NCBI GenBank assembly: GCA_000179315.1
Contig: ADZZ01000330.1
Location: 52,119 to 116,118, forward strand
Source of the DNA: a delta proteobacterium NaphS2
Lineage (GTDB): Bacteria; Desulfobacterota; DSM-4660; Desulfatiglandales; Desulfatiglandaceae
DNA: 64,000 bases
Reading direction: 5' to 3'
In this document: positions 27,654 to 37,215 of the stretch, piece by piece
How positions within the stretch are numbered: position 1 is the first letter of the stretch
Layout of the letters: each line of letters opens with the position of its first letter
Made by a program: the position numbers and the translations under genes
The notes under the pieces: generated by a model
What the model was told of the DNA's origin: nothing
What the model saw: only the letters and a program-made list of their open reading frames with translations
The model's database searches: none

Positions 27654-29183
27654 ATGCAGACACAATTTCTTCTCACGGATAAACTCATCCTTTTTTTCTA
27701 TTTCATAGCCGTTATACTCTTTGGCGCCTATTTTCGCAAGAAAAGCAGCACCAGCACGGGGTTCATGATCGCCGATGGTGCTCTTCCCAGTTGGGCGGTG
27801 GGCCTTTCCATACTGGGAACCTTTGTGAGTAGTATCACTTTCCTGGCATATCCCGGACAGGCCTATAATGCCAACTGGGATGTCTTCCTGTTTTCCTTTA
27901 CCCTCCCGCCGGCCGCCCTGGTGGCCACTTTTTATTTTATCCCCCTTTACAGAAAAAGGGTCAAAATATCGGCTTATGAATACCTGGAACAGCGGTTCGG
28001 CGCTTGGGCCCGGATCTACGGCAGTATCAGTTTTATGTTGGGATCATTGGCGCGAATCGGCATGATACTGTTCCTGGTTTCCCTCGTCTTGCACCATCTT
28101 ACGGGATGGTCCTATGAAACCATCATCATCTTTACCGGCATCGGAGTGACCTGTTATACGGTGCTCGGGGGGATCGAGGCAGTGGTCTGGACGGATGTGG
28201 TCCAGGTGATCATCCTTTTTGGCGGTGCCATCATCTCCGTCGTCATTCTGTTTGCGGGCATGCCGGAGGGTCCGGCGCAGCTTTTTGAAATTGCACGGCA
28301 ACACCGGAAGTTTTCACTGGGTACTTGGCAAATAAGTCTCATTGCGCCCACAGCCTGGGTGGTGATCATATACGGCATTTTTGAAAACCTGCGAAATTTC
28401 GGTGTGGATCAAAACTATGTGCAGCGATACCAGGTCACAAATTCCGTTAAAGCGGCCGCGCGTTCCGTCTGGATAGCGGCCGTGGCCTATATTCCCATAT
28501 CGGCGCTCTTTTTATTCATCGGCACCGGGCTTTTCTCTTTTTACACCGCTAATGCCGACCTGCTGCCGCCATCCCTGGCGCACACAATGGCAGGGGACAA
28601 GATATACCCCTATTTTATTGCCACACAATTTCCCGTCGGCCTCAGAGGATTGCTCATTGCGGCCATATTCGCCGCTGCCATGAGCAGCATCGATTCATCG
28701 CTCAACTGCGTGTCAACCCTGACGCTGCTGGATTTTTATAAACGCTATGCCAAACCGGACGTCTCCGAAGAACAAAGCATTAAAATGTTAAGGGTCTATA
28801 CGGTCTTGTGGGGCGGACTGGGAACGGTGACGGGACTGGCCATGATTCAAGTCCAAACGGCGCTTGAAACCGGGTGGCAGTTGGCAGGCATTGCCGGCGG
28901 TGGACTCATCGGACTCTTTCTCCTGGGACTGCTGTCCCATCGGGCAAGACCGTGGCAGGCCTTCACAGCCGTCATCGCGAGCATCATCAGCATTTCATGG
29001 GCGACATTCGCCAGGGAACTTCCCCCGCAGTGGGATTGGTTGGAGTGTGCCTGGCATTCCCGCATGATCGGTGTTATCGGCACCATCACCCTGCTGGCGG
29101 TCGGTTTCGGATTGGCCTTATTAACGACTTCGCGAAAAAGGGCCGCACCCCGAAATCCGGTGCGGAAATTGTCAGCTCCTTAA
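27654..29183 (+). CDS. Sodium:solute symporter (SSS family)
   Basis: A 509-residue inner-membrane transporter with about 13 hydrophobic helices. SSS features are visible: an early GxFVSSITFLAYPGQAY block, the VVWTDVVQVIILFGGA segment, and the Na+-site region AAIFAAAMSSIDSSLNCVSTL. It would take up an organic solute with Na+. The substrate is not evident. The start follows AAGGAAACCCC. It is convergent with the STAS gene, whose stop is five bases away. Confidence 0.9.
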   Translation: MQTQFLLTDKLILFFYFIAVILFGAYFRKKSSTSTGFMIADGALPSWAVGLSILGTFVSSITFLAYPGQAYNANWDVFLFSFTLPPAALVATFYFIPLYRKRVKISAYEYLEQRFGAWARIYGSISFMLGSLARIGMILFLVSLVLHHLTGWSYETIIIFTGIGVTCYTVLGGIEAVVWTDVVQVIILFGGAIISVVILFAGMPEGPAQLFEIARQHRKFSLGTWQISLIAPTAWVVIIYGIFENLRNFGVDQNYVQRYQVTNSVKAAARSVWIAAVAYIPISALFLFIGTGLFSFYTANADLLPPSLAHTMAGDKIYPYFIATQFPVGLRGLLIAAIFAAAMSSIDSSLNCVSTLTLLDFYKRYAKPDVSEEQSIKMLRVYTVLWGGLGTVTGLAMIQVQTALETGWQLAGIAGGGLIGLFLLGLLSHRARPWQAFTAVIASIISISWATFARELPPQWDWLECAWHSRMIGVIGTITLLAVGFGLALLTTSRKRAAPRNPVRKLSAP

Positions 29184-29187
29184 ATAA

Positions 29188-29520
29188 TCAGAAACTCCCT
29201 AGCGCGGCTTCCACATCATCAAAAATACCGAAGATGCAGTGCGATCGCGTCAATTCAAAAACGCTCCGAACCTGTTTTTGCAATGAGACCATCTTGATGT
29301 CCCCTTGCTTCTCATTAACTTTACGAAGAGATGATATCAGACTGCCCAGACCTGAACTGTCGATGAAATCGACGCCTGCCATATCGATAATCAGTTTGAC
29401 GCGATTTTCCCGTGCCAATGCAACCACCTTGCCCTTTAATTCTTTGGCTGAAGCGGCATCCAATCGGCCCTTCAGAACCAGCACGTCCATGTCTTCAATT
29501 TGCTTTTTCAAAATCTCCAT
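29188..29520 (-). CDS. STAS-domain anti-sigma factor antagonist (RsbV/SpoIIAA-like)
   Basis: A 110-residue STAS domain (LVLKGRLDAASAKELK, then MAGVDFIDSSGLGSLIS). The phosphorylatable Ser sits in DSSGLG. In partner-switching systems the unphosphorylated form captures the RsbW-type kinase and frees its target. The kinase partner is the next gene upstream (29588-30025), 67 bases away. No sigma factor or PP2C phosphatase is adjacent. Confidence 0.88.
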   Translation of the reverse strand: MEILKKQIEDMDVLVLKGRLDAASAKELKGKVVALARENRVKLIIDMAGVDFIDSSGLGSLISSLRKVNEKQGDIKMVSLQKQVRSVFELTRSHCIFGIFDDVEAALGSF

Positions 29521-29587
29521 GAATATTTCCTCAATGGGAGCTTGTTTGCACTCGAAATTGACTCGTTATCAAAACAAAAGCGGCTGA

Positions 29588-30025
29588 TCATAAGATCTTT
29601 TTCTTCAAAATCAGGCAGTTCGTTTCATTTTCAGATCGATATTCAATATGGTCCATGATTTTTTTCATGATCCCTAAACCTCTACCACCCTCTGAAATCG
29701 TCTCAATCAAATCTTTGTCAACGGGACAATGACTCAAATCCGCCTTTTTAAGCTTCTCCGGGTCCATGGACCTGCCGGTATCGCAAATCTCAAAAACAAC
29801 TTCGCTCTCAAAAAGGGAAAATATGATGGTGATCTCCCGGCCGCCTCTCTCATCGTAAGCATGTTTAATGCTGTTGGTAACGGCTTCAACAACACACAAC
29901 TCAACATTGAAAGCGTCGGTTTCCGATAAAGATGCATAAACACAGAACCGATTTACGGCAATCCCAACCAATGGAACATCATCCAGGTTGCTTTCGATAG
30001 TGAGTTTTATTCTCTTTGATGCCAT
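29588..30025 (-). CDS. RsbW-like serine kinase / anti-sigma ATPase
   Basis: A 145-residue GHKL ATPase. The N-box is VELCVVEAVTNSIKHAY, the G1 box CDTGRSMD and the G2 box GGRGLGIMKKIMD. It is predicted to phosphorylate the downstream STAS protein and to sequester an unknown partner. It is first of a two-gene operon with the STAS gene. The target may be a sigma factor elsewhere or a signalling enzyme. Confidence 0.88.
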   Translation of the reverse strand: MASKRIKLTIESNLDDVPLVGIAVNRFCVYASLSETDAFNVELCVVEAVTNSIKHAYDERGGREITIIFSLFESEVVFEICDTGRSMDPEKLKKADLSHCPVDKDLIETISEGGRGLGIMKKIMDHIEYRSENETNCLILKKKIL

Positions 30026-30095
30026 AATGAACGTCTCTTTTCATTTCATTACACACTTTTCGGATTGCCAATATGTTTGACCCGTATCAATTCTC

Positions 30096-31682
30096 TCATC
30101 GATGGCGGTCCCTGAGATCTCGTTTAAGAATCTTCCCCTGAGGGTTTTTTGGAAGGGCTTCCACAAATTCAACGGACTTGGGAGCCTTATAGCCGGCCAG
30201 ATGCTGCTTGCAAAATTTTTTGATCTCTTCCTCAGTGGCCGCCTCCCCCTCCTTGAGGGTAATCACCGCATGCACCCGTTCCACCCATTTCTCGTCGGGC
30301 ACACCGATCACCGCGGCCTCCGATATCGCCGGGTGGCGGTAAAGTATCTCTTCAACCTCCCTCGGAAAAACGTTTTCTCCGCCGGTAATGATCATGTCCT
30401 TTTTCCTATCCACGATGTAGATAAAACCATCTTCATCAAAGTATCCCATGTCTCCGGTATGAAGCCAACCGTCCACAATGGTTCGGGCCGTATCCTCGGG
30501 TTTGTTCCAGTAGCCTACCATAATCGCTTTGCTTTGAACGCTGATCTCACCCACCTGACCCATTTCCAAATCTTCGTTGTTTTCATCCAGGATTCTGACA
30601 TGAACACCAATGCAGGGCTGCCCGCAGGACGACAGCACCTTCTGCTGTTCCCGGGGTTTATCCAGGACGCGATGGGCTTCCTTGGTCAAGATTGAGATGT
30701 CAGGCCCCGATTCCGACTGCCCGTAACCCTGGGCAAAGACCTCTCCGAAAGTGGCAATCCCCTTTCGTAGCAGTTCCACCGGCATGGGGGACGCTGCGTA
30801 CCACATACGTTCCAGATGCTCGAAACGATAGTCTGCCACTTTTGGAACGCCTAAGAATCCAACCAGGTGCGTGGGCACAATGTGGATATCGGAAGCATTC
30901 TCATGGTGAAGGAGTTGAAGGGTCTTTTCCGGATCAAAAGACCGTTCAGCGACGATGACATTGCCGGCCCCCACATAAAAAAACGCCCAGAAGTGAGACC
31001 AGCCGCCGATGTGAAAAAGAGGAAGGATCATAATGTGCTTATGATGAGGTTTGAGGCCCACCATAATACATTTGTTCCTGGCCTCTTCCATCTTACGAAC
31101 ATGGGTGTAAACCGCCCCACGGGGCATGCCCGTGGTCCCGCTGGTGTAAAAGATGATAAAGGGATCGTCTTCCTTTACATCCACATCCGGCTCATGGATG
31201 GGAAAGGCAGAGACGAAATCTTCATAAGAAATCATCGCTTGCGCCGATTTTTCAATGGCAATATAGTGTGCCACACTTTTTAACCGGCCTTTCAATTCCT
31301 TGACCGCCTCGGCCAACTCCGGCCCCACAAAAAGCACCTTCACTTCCGAATAATTGATAAGGTAATCCAATTCATCAGGCCCCATTCTGGGATTCAGGGG
31401 AGACACCACAAATCCGCCCTTCATGGCCGCGCCCGTGATATCCGTGCATTCCAGGCAGTTCCAGGAAAGAACACCGATACCATCCCCTTTTTTGAGCCCC
31501 TTTGATTGAAGCGCGTGAACCAGGCGATTCACTCTTTCGTTATATTCGGAAAAGGAAACACGTTTTTCACCATATACAAACGCCTCCTTTTCTCCTCGAA
31601 GCAATGCATTTCTGTAAATGATATCCGCATAGGTCCCCACCGGGTAACGCCCTAGTTCCTTAAGCATCCATTTCTTGCTCAT
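30096..31682 (-). CDS. Acyl-CoA ligase (AMP-forming)
   Basis: A 528-residue ANL-superfamily enzyme that activates a carboxylic acid to its CoA thioester with ATP. The P-loop is FYTSGTTGMPRGA, motif A5 is YGQSESG, the A7 region is WLHTGDMGYFDEDGFIYIVD, and the hinge and C-terminal Lys in PKNPQGKILKRDLR is present. It is complete, in contrast to the broken copy at 56772-57170. Likely substrates are fatty or aromatic acids; not decidable. The start follows GGAGGATCGG. Confidence 0.92.
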   Translation of the reverse strand: MSKKWMLKELGRYPVGTYADIIYRNALLRGEKEAFVYGEKRVSFSEYNERVNRLVHALQSKGLKKGDGIGVLSWNCLECTDITGAAMKGGFVVSPLNPRMGPDELDYLINYSEVKVLFVGPELAEAVKELKGRLKSVAHYIAIEKSAQAMISYEDFVSAFPIHEPDVDVKEDDPFIIFYTSGTTGMPRGAVYTHVRKMEEARNKCIMVGLKPHHKHIMILPLFHIGGWSHFWAFFYVGAGNVIVAERSFDPEKTLQLLHHENASDIHIVPTHLVGFLGVPKVADYRFEHLERMWYAASPMPVELLRKGIATFGEVFAQGYGQSESGPDISILTKEAHRVLDKPREQQKVLSSCGQPCIGVHVRILDENNEDLEMGQVGEISVQSKAIMVGYWNKPEDTARTIVDGWLHTGDMGYFDEDGFIYIVDRKKDMIITGGENVFPREVEEILYRHPAISEAAVIGVPDEKWVERVHAVITLKEGEAATEEEIKKFCKQHLAGYKAPKSVEFVEALPKNPQGKILKRDLRDRHR

Positions 31683-31739
31683 CCGATCCTCCCAAAAGCC
31701 ACGTTGAAATATGATAACCTTTTGTTTTAAATAAAAATA

Positions 31740-31768
31740 TTCATATAAGAGCGGATGGTCTTTGTCAA
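31740..31768 (-). promoter_or_regulatory. Probable sigma-70 promoter for the acyl-CoA ligase
   Basis: On the minus strand TTGACA (31768-31763) and TATGAA (31745-31740) with a 17-base spacer. The transcript would start about 50 bases before the gene at 31682. Confidence 0.6.
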
Positions 31769-31895
31769 GAAATCAGTTAAAAAACAAGCAGAATACATGG
31801 GATTTTGAAAATTCATTTACAGCCAACGGTTCCGATGTTACGATGATTTGTGATGAGTGGTAATCGAAAAGACCTTTTTTCTTCTGGCTGCCAAC

Positions 31896-32420
31896 ATGAA
31901 CCGTCAAAAGCGCATCGGAAATTTGTGCTGCATGCTCTTGTACGCAGGGTTTTGCCTGACTGCATGCGCGAAAGCCATCCCATCTGATGTGTTGAAAAAT
32001 GTGGATCACGCCATTTCCTTTGAAAGACTGATCAAAAATCCGGAAGCCTTTACCGGTAAAACCATTCTGCTTGGCGGTACAATTGTCAGAACGGAAAACG
32101 ACCCGGAAAAGACCACGCTGATTATCCTTCAGCATAATCTTGACAGCGATCTCAAACCCCTGAACAACGACGATTCACGAGGACGTTTCATGGTGACGGC
32201 GCCGGAATTTCTCGATCCCGCCATCTTCGTCAAAGGGAGACGGATCAGCGTCGCGGGAAGGGTGACGGGCAGCGAAATCCGGCCCTTGAACGGCATCTCT
32301 TACATGTACCCGGTAATCGAGAAAACGTATCTGCACCTCTGGCCCCACGAATACGTTGTGGATTCCAAACCCCGTGTCTATCTCGGTATCGGCGTCGGGA
32401 TCGGCAACTACGGCTTCTGA
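31896..32420 (+). CDS. Slp-family outer-membrane lipoprotein (first copy)
   Basis: A 174-residue lipoprotein. The signal peptide ends in the lipobox LTAC. The Slp domain follows (ISFERLIKNPEAFTGKTILLGGTIV, then GRFMVTAPEFLDPAIFVKGRRISVAGRVTG). Slp proteins are small outer-membrane lipoproteins linked to stress and acid resistance in enterobacteria; their molecular role is unclear. ATG 31896 is chosen because it begins the signal peptide. A paralogue follows 15 bases downstream. Confidence 0.88.
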   Translation: MNRQKRIGNLCCMLLYAGFCLTACAKAIPSDVLKNVDHAISFERLIKNPEAFTGKTILLGGTIVRTENDPEKTTLIILQHNLDSDLKPLNNDDSRGRFMVTAPEFLDPAIFVKGRRISVAGRVTGSEIRPLNGISYMYPVIEKTYLHLWPHEYVVDSKPRVYLGIGVGIGNYGF

Positions 32421-32435
32421 TGAGGAGGTTCGTAA

Positions 32436-32978
32436 ATGAACAGGATGCTTTTGACCGTGCTCATAACAAGCTTTTTGGCTTCAGGCTGCGCAACGATTAT
32501 TCCTAAAGCGATACGCGACAAGGTCAACCGGAATATCACCTTCGAAGGCCTCAAAAAAAACCCTGCGGCCTATGAAGGGCAGATGGTCTTACTTGCAGGT
32601 GTCATCGTGAAGGCCACCAACAACCCCGCCGGCGCCACCCTTGAAATCTACCAGACCCAAATGGACTGGGAAGACAGGCCTGTTCATAAGGACGTGTCAA
32701 AGGGCCGGTTTCTGGTGCAAACAACCGATTTTCTGGACCCGGAAATCTACAGCAAACAAAGAGAAGTGACCGTTGCGGGAACCGTTCTTGGCGTAAGACG
32801 CATTAGACTGGATGAAATGGAATATCCCTATCCCGTCATTAGCGCGAAAGCCATTTATCTCTGGGAGAAGACCGAACCACTCCCCTATGACCCATATCCC
32901 TGGTATCCCATGGGTGCACCGTGGGGACCCTGGATGTTCTGGGGACCATGGTATGGACCTTACTGGTATTATTATTGA
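32436..32978 (+). CDS. Slp-family outer-membrane lipoprotein (second copy)
   Basis: A 180-residue lipoprotein with lipobox LASGC and the same Slp core as its neighbour (ITFEGLKKNPAAYEGQMVLLAG, GRFLVQTTDFLDPEIYS). Its tail differs: it ends in a run rich in Trp, Tyr, Pro and Gly (GPWMFWGPWYGPYWYYY). The start follows GAGGAGG. The pair probably arose by tandem duplication and is co-transcribed. Confidence 0.9.
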   Translation: MNRMLLTVLITSFLASGCATIIPKAIRDKVNRNITFEGLKKNPAAYEGQMVLLAGVIVKATNNPAGATLEIYQTQMDWEDRPVHKDVSKGRFLVQTTDFLDPEIYSKQREVTVAGTVLGVRRIRLDEMEYPYPVISAKAIYLWEKTEPLPYDPYPWYPMGAPWGPWMFWGPWYGPYWYYY

Positions 32979-33095
32979 TGGATTACCGAATTCACGCCAC
33001 CGGCCAATCGGACGTCTTCCCGTTTTCCGCGCGCTTGTGAACGTCCGGCGATAATTATGTGAGGGCCTGATCAAAATCCGCCATTAGCTCTTCCC

Positions 33096-34154
33096 TTAGA
33101 AAAGACGCTGGATTGACGCGATCAGGGTTTTGATCTCTTCATCGGTGCCGATGGTGATGCGAACGAAATTTTGTATGCCTTCCGTATTGAAATGACGGAC
33201 AAGAATGCCTTCCTCTTTCAGACCCTTATATATGGCTTCGCCCTTCAAACCTTTCTTTCCGGCAAATATGAAATTGGCTTTTGAAGGCAGCACATGCCAG
33301 CCAAGATCTTTGAGGGCCTTTGATAAAAATTCCCGGTTGTTGATAATTTTTTGGGTGATGGCTTGGTAGTACGCTGTATCGTTGATGGCGATTTCCCCTA
33401 TTCTTTGCGCAATCAAATCTGCAGGGTACGAGTTGAACGAATCCTTCACCGCAAATAAAGCGTTGATCAGGCCTTCATCACCCATGGCAAACCCGAGCCT
33501 CAGGGCTGCCAGCGACATGCTTTTTGAAAAGGTCCTGATGATCAGGAGATTTTTGAACCGCTCAATGAGAGATATGGCACTCTCCCCTCCGAAGTCCACA
33601 TATGCCTCATCAATTATCACCACGCGGTCGGCAGGATAATGTTCCATAAGCGCGGTTACCTTTTCCAGTGGCAGTAGAATTCCGGTCGGTGCATTGGGGT
33701 TTGGGAAAACAACGCCGCATGAAGATTCTTCGACCAGATAGTCGTTGATATCGATGGTGAAATTCTCGGTTAACGGTATCTTACGGTATTCGATGCCGTA
33801 AAAATCGCAATAGACCGGATAGAAGCTGTAACTGAACTCGGGAAAAATCAGGTTGCCCCTGACGCTGTCAAAAAATGCATAGAATGCAAAGGCCAGGACT
33901 TCATCGGAACCATTTCCCACAAACACTTGCGATATGTCGATATTGTAGCGTTTTGAAATGGCTTTCCTCAGGGTCCCGAACAAGGGATCAGGATAAAGTC
34001 TCAGTCTTTCAATATCAAATGATTTCAGAAAAGGCTCGATTAGAGGGGTGGGCGGATACGGGTTTTCATTGGTATTCAGCTTAATATAGGACCGGTCCTG
34101 CGGCTGCTCTCCGGGAACATAGGGCGAAAGCCTTTTAATTCTCTTGGTCAACAT
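33096..34154 (-). CDS. hisC: Histidinol-phosphate aminotransferase
   Basis: A 352-residue PLP enzyme of fold type I that transaminates imidazole-acetol phosphate in histidine synthesis. Typical blocks are LNTNENPYPP, VFVGNGSDEVLAF, FPNPNAPTG, VIIDEAYVDFG and the PLP-lysine region RTFSKSMSLAALRLGF. No other his gene is near. Related aromatic or cobalamin-pathway aminotransferases look similar, so the role in histidine synthesis is likely but not proven. Confidence 0.88.
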   Translation of the reverse strand: MLTKRIKRLSPYVPGEQPQDRSYIKLNTNENPYPPTPLIEPFLKSFDIERLRLYPDPLFGTLRKAISKRYNIDISQVFVGNGSDEVLAFAFYAFFDSVRGNLIFPEFSYSFYPVYCDFYGIEYRKIPLTENFTIDINDYLVEESSCGVVFPNPNAPTGILLPLEKVTALMEHYPADRVVIIDEAYVDFGGESAISLIERFKNLLIIRTFSKSMSLAALRLGFAMGDEGLINALFAVKDSFNSYPADLIAQRIGEIAINDTAYYQAITQKIINNREFLSKALKDLGWHVLPSKANFIFAGKKGLKGEAIYKGLKEEGILVRHFNTEGIQNFVRITIGTDEEIKTLIASIQRLF

Positions 34155-34299
34155 CTTTTGTTTTCCTCTGTTTTCTAGTGACCCGTTTCGTCACAATTTT
34201 TATCAGTAAATCTTCGAATTTTACAAGCCATTTATGACGATTTTGAGGTTGTGGTACTTTAAATAAGGGAAAAGCGATTCCCATTTTGTGGTGGAACGG

Positions 34300-36240
34300 T
34301 TACAAGCATTCGGGGTGTTTGCGGTCGGACCACTCAGGACGGTACATAAAAGAAAATACCAATCTGAACAACAGTAAAATGAGTTGCCGGGCGTTTACCT
34401 CCGAAGTCTGCGCTTCAAGGATGGGACGCAGTTGCCGCAGTTTTTCGCCGCATTTTTTTAAATGTGCAATGCAGGCCAAAAAATCCATCACTCCGGAATG
34501 GGTCTTTGGCGGCATCTCTCCAAGATCCTTTTCAGCCTCCCATTTTTTGAGGGTGGCCTCAATTTTTTTTGAACCCGCCGCGAGAATGTTTTTCCGGGTT
34601 TTTTCGCTTTCGAAAAAGGGTTGCCGCGAAACACAGCGCTCTATCCGGGTTGACAAAAAACGTAGACGAGAGAGGATTTCCTGCAGGAACATCTGTCGTT
34701 TTGTTGTATTCAGGGAAAAGGAGATACTTTCAAAAACAGGATGGTTTGAATCCATCCTTTCCTTAAATTCATCACAGGCGGCACTCCAGAATACCCAGCT
34801 TGCATTTTTCAGGACGACATCCAATGGTTCGTCCTTTATGCAGGCCTTTGACCGCACGCGAACCACCTCCGAGAGCAATTTGCCGGTTTTTTTAAAAAGG
34901 GTTCTGCCTGTCACAACATTGTAGATAAGCCCGATGGCGGCAAACCAGTCCTGAAGATAAAAAGTGCGGGGAACATCTTGAAACACATGCATCAGAACAG
35001 CGTTTTCGAAAAGATGGGAGGGCGTAGCAAAGAACGGCGTGCCTGCCAGGATTGGCTGCCGCAGGACTTCGGTTTCTTTTGCGCTTACCGATGTCTCAAG
35101 ATCAATGAGCCCCAATGAATATCGATCAGCGGATGCCATCAACAGATCGGGATCATTCGCATCCCCCACCAAAAACATATTGTCCGGCTTCATATCACGG
35201 ATGGCGGTTCCCTTTTCCTTCAAATGATACAGCAGTTTCACAAGATTGCTGACGATGCCACCGGCGATCGCACGGTTACGGGTTTCGGCGGTCTTTCGAA
35301 TATCCGATTTGATAAGATTAATAAATGCCGTGACATCGTTTTTTTGGCGCAAAAGAACTTCTTTGCCGACGCGGTGTTGATCGTGCACAAAACCCGGCGG
35401 CAAATCCCCGTGTTCTCCGGTCATGGCTTTTCCCGCCAGTTGATCGAACATCCACTGCTTCTTTTGATCATCCGGTATTTCGTGACTTTCCCTGCCATAT
35501 TTTAGAAGCACTTGGTCCATGGCAAGCACGTAACTTTGTTGAAGATTTGTAAGGCTGAAAAAGAGCGTCTCCTTCCCTCTACCGAAACTGTTTTCAAAGG
35601 CCGGAATGTCGGCCAAGCTGTCGCAGCTTTGGACAATTGCATCTTTTAAACGCGTTTTATATTGATGCATTCTGGTGATGACCTGGTCAAAAAACAAATC
35701 TTTGGAAAGAGCCATGAAAAGGACAAAGGTTCCGCCAACTTTTAAATACCGTTGCAGATTTGGTGACTGTCTCAACTTCATCGCGATTTCTTTTTCCCAA
35801 GCCTCCTTGTTAAGACCGCGCTCGTTTTTAAATTCCGGGCTCTTATTCAGTATTGCGGATAGGCTGGGACTGACACATGTCACCTCCGGACCGAGTTGCG
35901 CGGCGATGGCACGTTCCAGTTCAATGCTTTTCAGATATCGGCTGAAATCGATTATCGGCTCAAACGGAATCTTCAGTACCAGCAAATCATCGTATGTCAC
36001 CTTGTAGCAGGTGCTCCTGCTTTGCATATCCTCACCCAACCGGCATAAACTCATTCGCCGGATTTCTTCCCTGCCGTTATAAGTGACTTTCAATTCATAG
36101 GTTATCTCACCGGACTTATTAATTTTATTCAGTCTGTTTGCAGACATGGAACAGGTGTCCATGTCAGAAATCCCGATCTGGCGGCGGTAAAGGTCGAGGA
36201 AAAATTGAACGATGTGGTTGGAATTCGGCAAACGGCTCAT
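34300..36240 (-). CDS. Large divergent eukaryote-like Ser/Thr protein kinase
   Basis: A 646-residue soluble protein. The kinase core is spread out. An ATP-site lysine may be in LLVLKIP near residue 90. The catalytic loop is AIRDMKPDNMFL near 347, where the His of HRD is Ile but Arg and Asp remain. The metal motif is IDLETS in place of DFG. GTPFFATPSHLF corresponds to the GTxxYxAPE activation segment. About 150 residues are inserted between the N- and C-lobe motifs, and the last 200 residues are helical. It is divergent from the FHA gene at 36478. Activity is plausible but not certain. Confidence 0.72.
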   Translation of the reverse strand: MSRLPNSNHIVQFFLDLYRRQIGISDMDTCSMSANRLNKINKSGEITYELKVTYNGREEIRRMSLCRLGEDMQSRSTCYKVTYDDLLVLKIPFEPIIDFSRYLKSIELERAIAAQLGPEVTCVSPSLSAILNKSPEFKNERGLNKEAWEKEIAMKLRQSPNLQRYLKVGGTFVLFMALSKDLFFDQVITRMHQYKTRLKDAIVQSCDSLADIPAFENSFGRGKETLFFSLTNLQQSYVLAMDQVLLKYGRESHEIPDDQKKQWMFDQLAGKAMTGEHGDLPPGFVHDQHRVGKEVLLRQKNDVTAFINLIKSDIRKTAETRNRAIAGGIVSNLVKLLYHLKEKGTAIRDMKPDNMFLVGDANDPDLLMASADRYSLGLIDLETSVSAKETEVLRQPILAGTPFFATPSHLFENAVLMHVFQDVPRTFYLQDWFAAIGLIYNVVTGRTLFKKTGKLLSEVVRVRSKACIKDEPLDVVLKNASWVFWSAACDEFKERMDSNHPVFESISFSLNTTKRQMFLQEILSRLRFLSTRIERCVSRQPFFESEKTRKNILAAGSKKIEATLKKWEAEKDLGEMPPKTHSGVMDFLACIAHLKKCGEKLRQLRPILEAQTSEVNARQLILLLFRLVFSFMYRPEWSDRKHPECL

Positions 36241-36373
36241 TTTGTGCCGAGAGTCTCATGTCTTGGAGTTTGCATTGAACGTATCTGCAATGACGCTTTT
36301 CGAACTTACTCGCCACGGATCCATCTCGTCAATAGAAAAATCCCTCTACAATTTCAACCCGTAACAGAAAGCA

Positions 36374-36402
36374 TCGACACATGAAAAAATTTTCGATATA
36401 GT
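36374..36402 (+). promoter_or_regulatory. Probable sigma-70 promoter for the FHA/hybrid-kinase operon
   Basis: TCGACA at 36374-36379 and TATAGT at 36397-36402 with a 17-base spacer; each hexamer is one base off consensus. The leader to the start codon at 36478 is about 70 bases. Confidence 0.65.
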
Positions 36403-36477
36403 TCCAGGATAGCTGCGTCAGCCGCATATTATGCTCGCATCCGGAAACCGTTTGATTTTGCGAGAAAAGGGGGTAAC

Positions 36478-37215
36478 ATGCCGGTCCTGATACTTAAATC
36501 AAAAAACACCGTCATTGAGCGCATTTCGCTCGATCGCGACAAGAGCCTGAATATCGGCGTATTGGCGGATAATGACCTGGTCATTGATGATCCTGCCATT
36601 TCAGGCCACCACGCCGAAATTGAAGCGGAAGGCGACTATTTCTACATTACGGACCGACAGAGTCGTAACGGAACATTCATTAACGACGAACTCATCATTT
36701 CCCGGCCCTTAAAGCAGGGTGATGTGATCTCCATGGGGGAGCATATCCTTGAATTCTTCTATGAAGAAGGAGAAACAGTCCCATCGGATGCAAAGATGTT
36801 AAACGTACGTATGACCATGGCCCTGGATACAGAGCAGCATCGAAGCAAACTGGCTCACAGCGTCAGCCGGCTGGCCGATGAAAGCAACAGAAAAAAAACC
36901 ATTGCCGTGCTCTCGTATATGGATGGTTCAAACGGCAGTCTTCCACTTGAAACCTTTCCCGTGAAATTGGGGAAAGCAGCTGACAACGACATTCAGATAA
37001 AGGGCTTTGGTGTCGGCAAAACCGCTGCGATTATTAACCGAAAAAATGACGAATACCGGCTGACTGCCGCCGAAGGGTTGAGCAAACCCAAAGTGAATTA
37101 CCAGACCGTGAAAAATGAAATTGCGCTTCAGGAATTCGACGTCATTGAAATCGGTTCCTCACAGTTTCAGTTTCATTTTCAATCGGTTTACGCCGATGAT
37201 GGGCATTCCGAATGA
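36478..37215 (+). CDS. FHA-domain protein
   Basis: A 245-residue cytoplasmic protein. The first FHA domain (about 20-95) is canonical, with [22 protein letters not shown] and SRNGTFIND, which read phosphothreonine. A second FHA-like region (about 160-235; [19 protein letters not shown]) is degenerate. The start follows AAAAGGGGG. Its last four bases overlap the hybrid kinase start (ATGA), so translation is coupled. A Ser/Thr kinase gene lies divergently upstream and could supply the phosphothreonine ligand. Confidence 0.88.
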   Translation: MPVLILKSKNTVIERISLDRDKSLNIGVLADNDLVIDDPAISGHHAEIEAEGDYFYITDRQSRNGTFINDELIISRPLKQGDVISMGEHILEFFYEEGETVPSDAKMLNVRMTMALDTEQHRSKLAHSVSRLADESNRKKTIAVLSYMDGSNGSLPLETFPVKLGKAADNDIQIKGFGVGKTAAIINRKNDEYRLTAAEGLSKPKVNYQTVKNEIALQEFDVIEIGSSQFQFHFQSVYADDGHSE

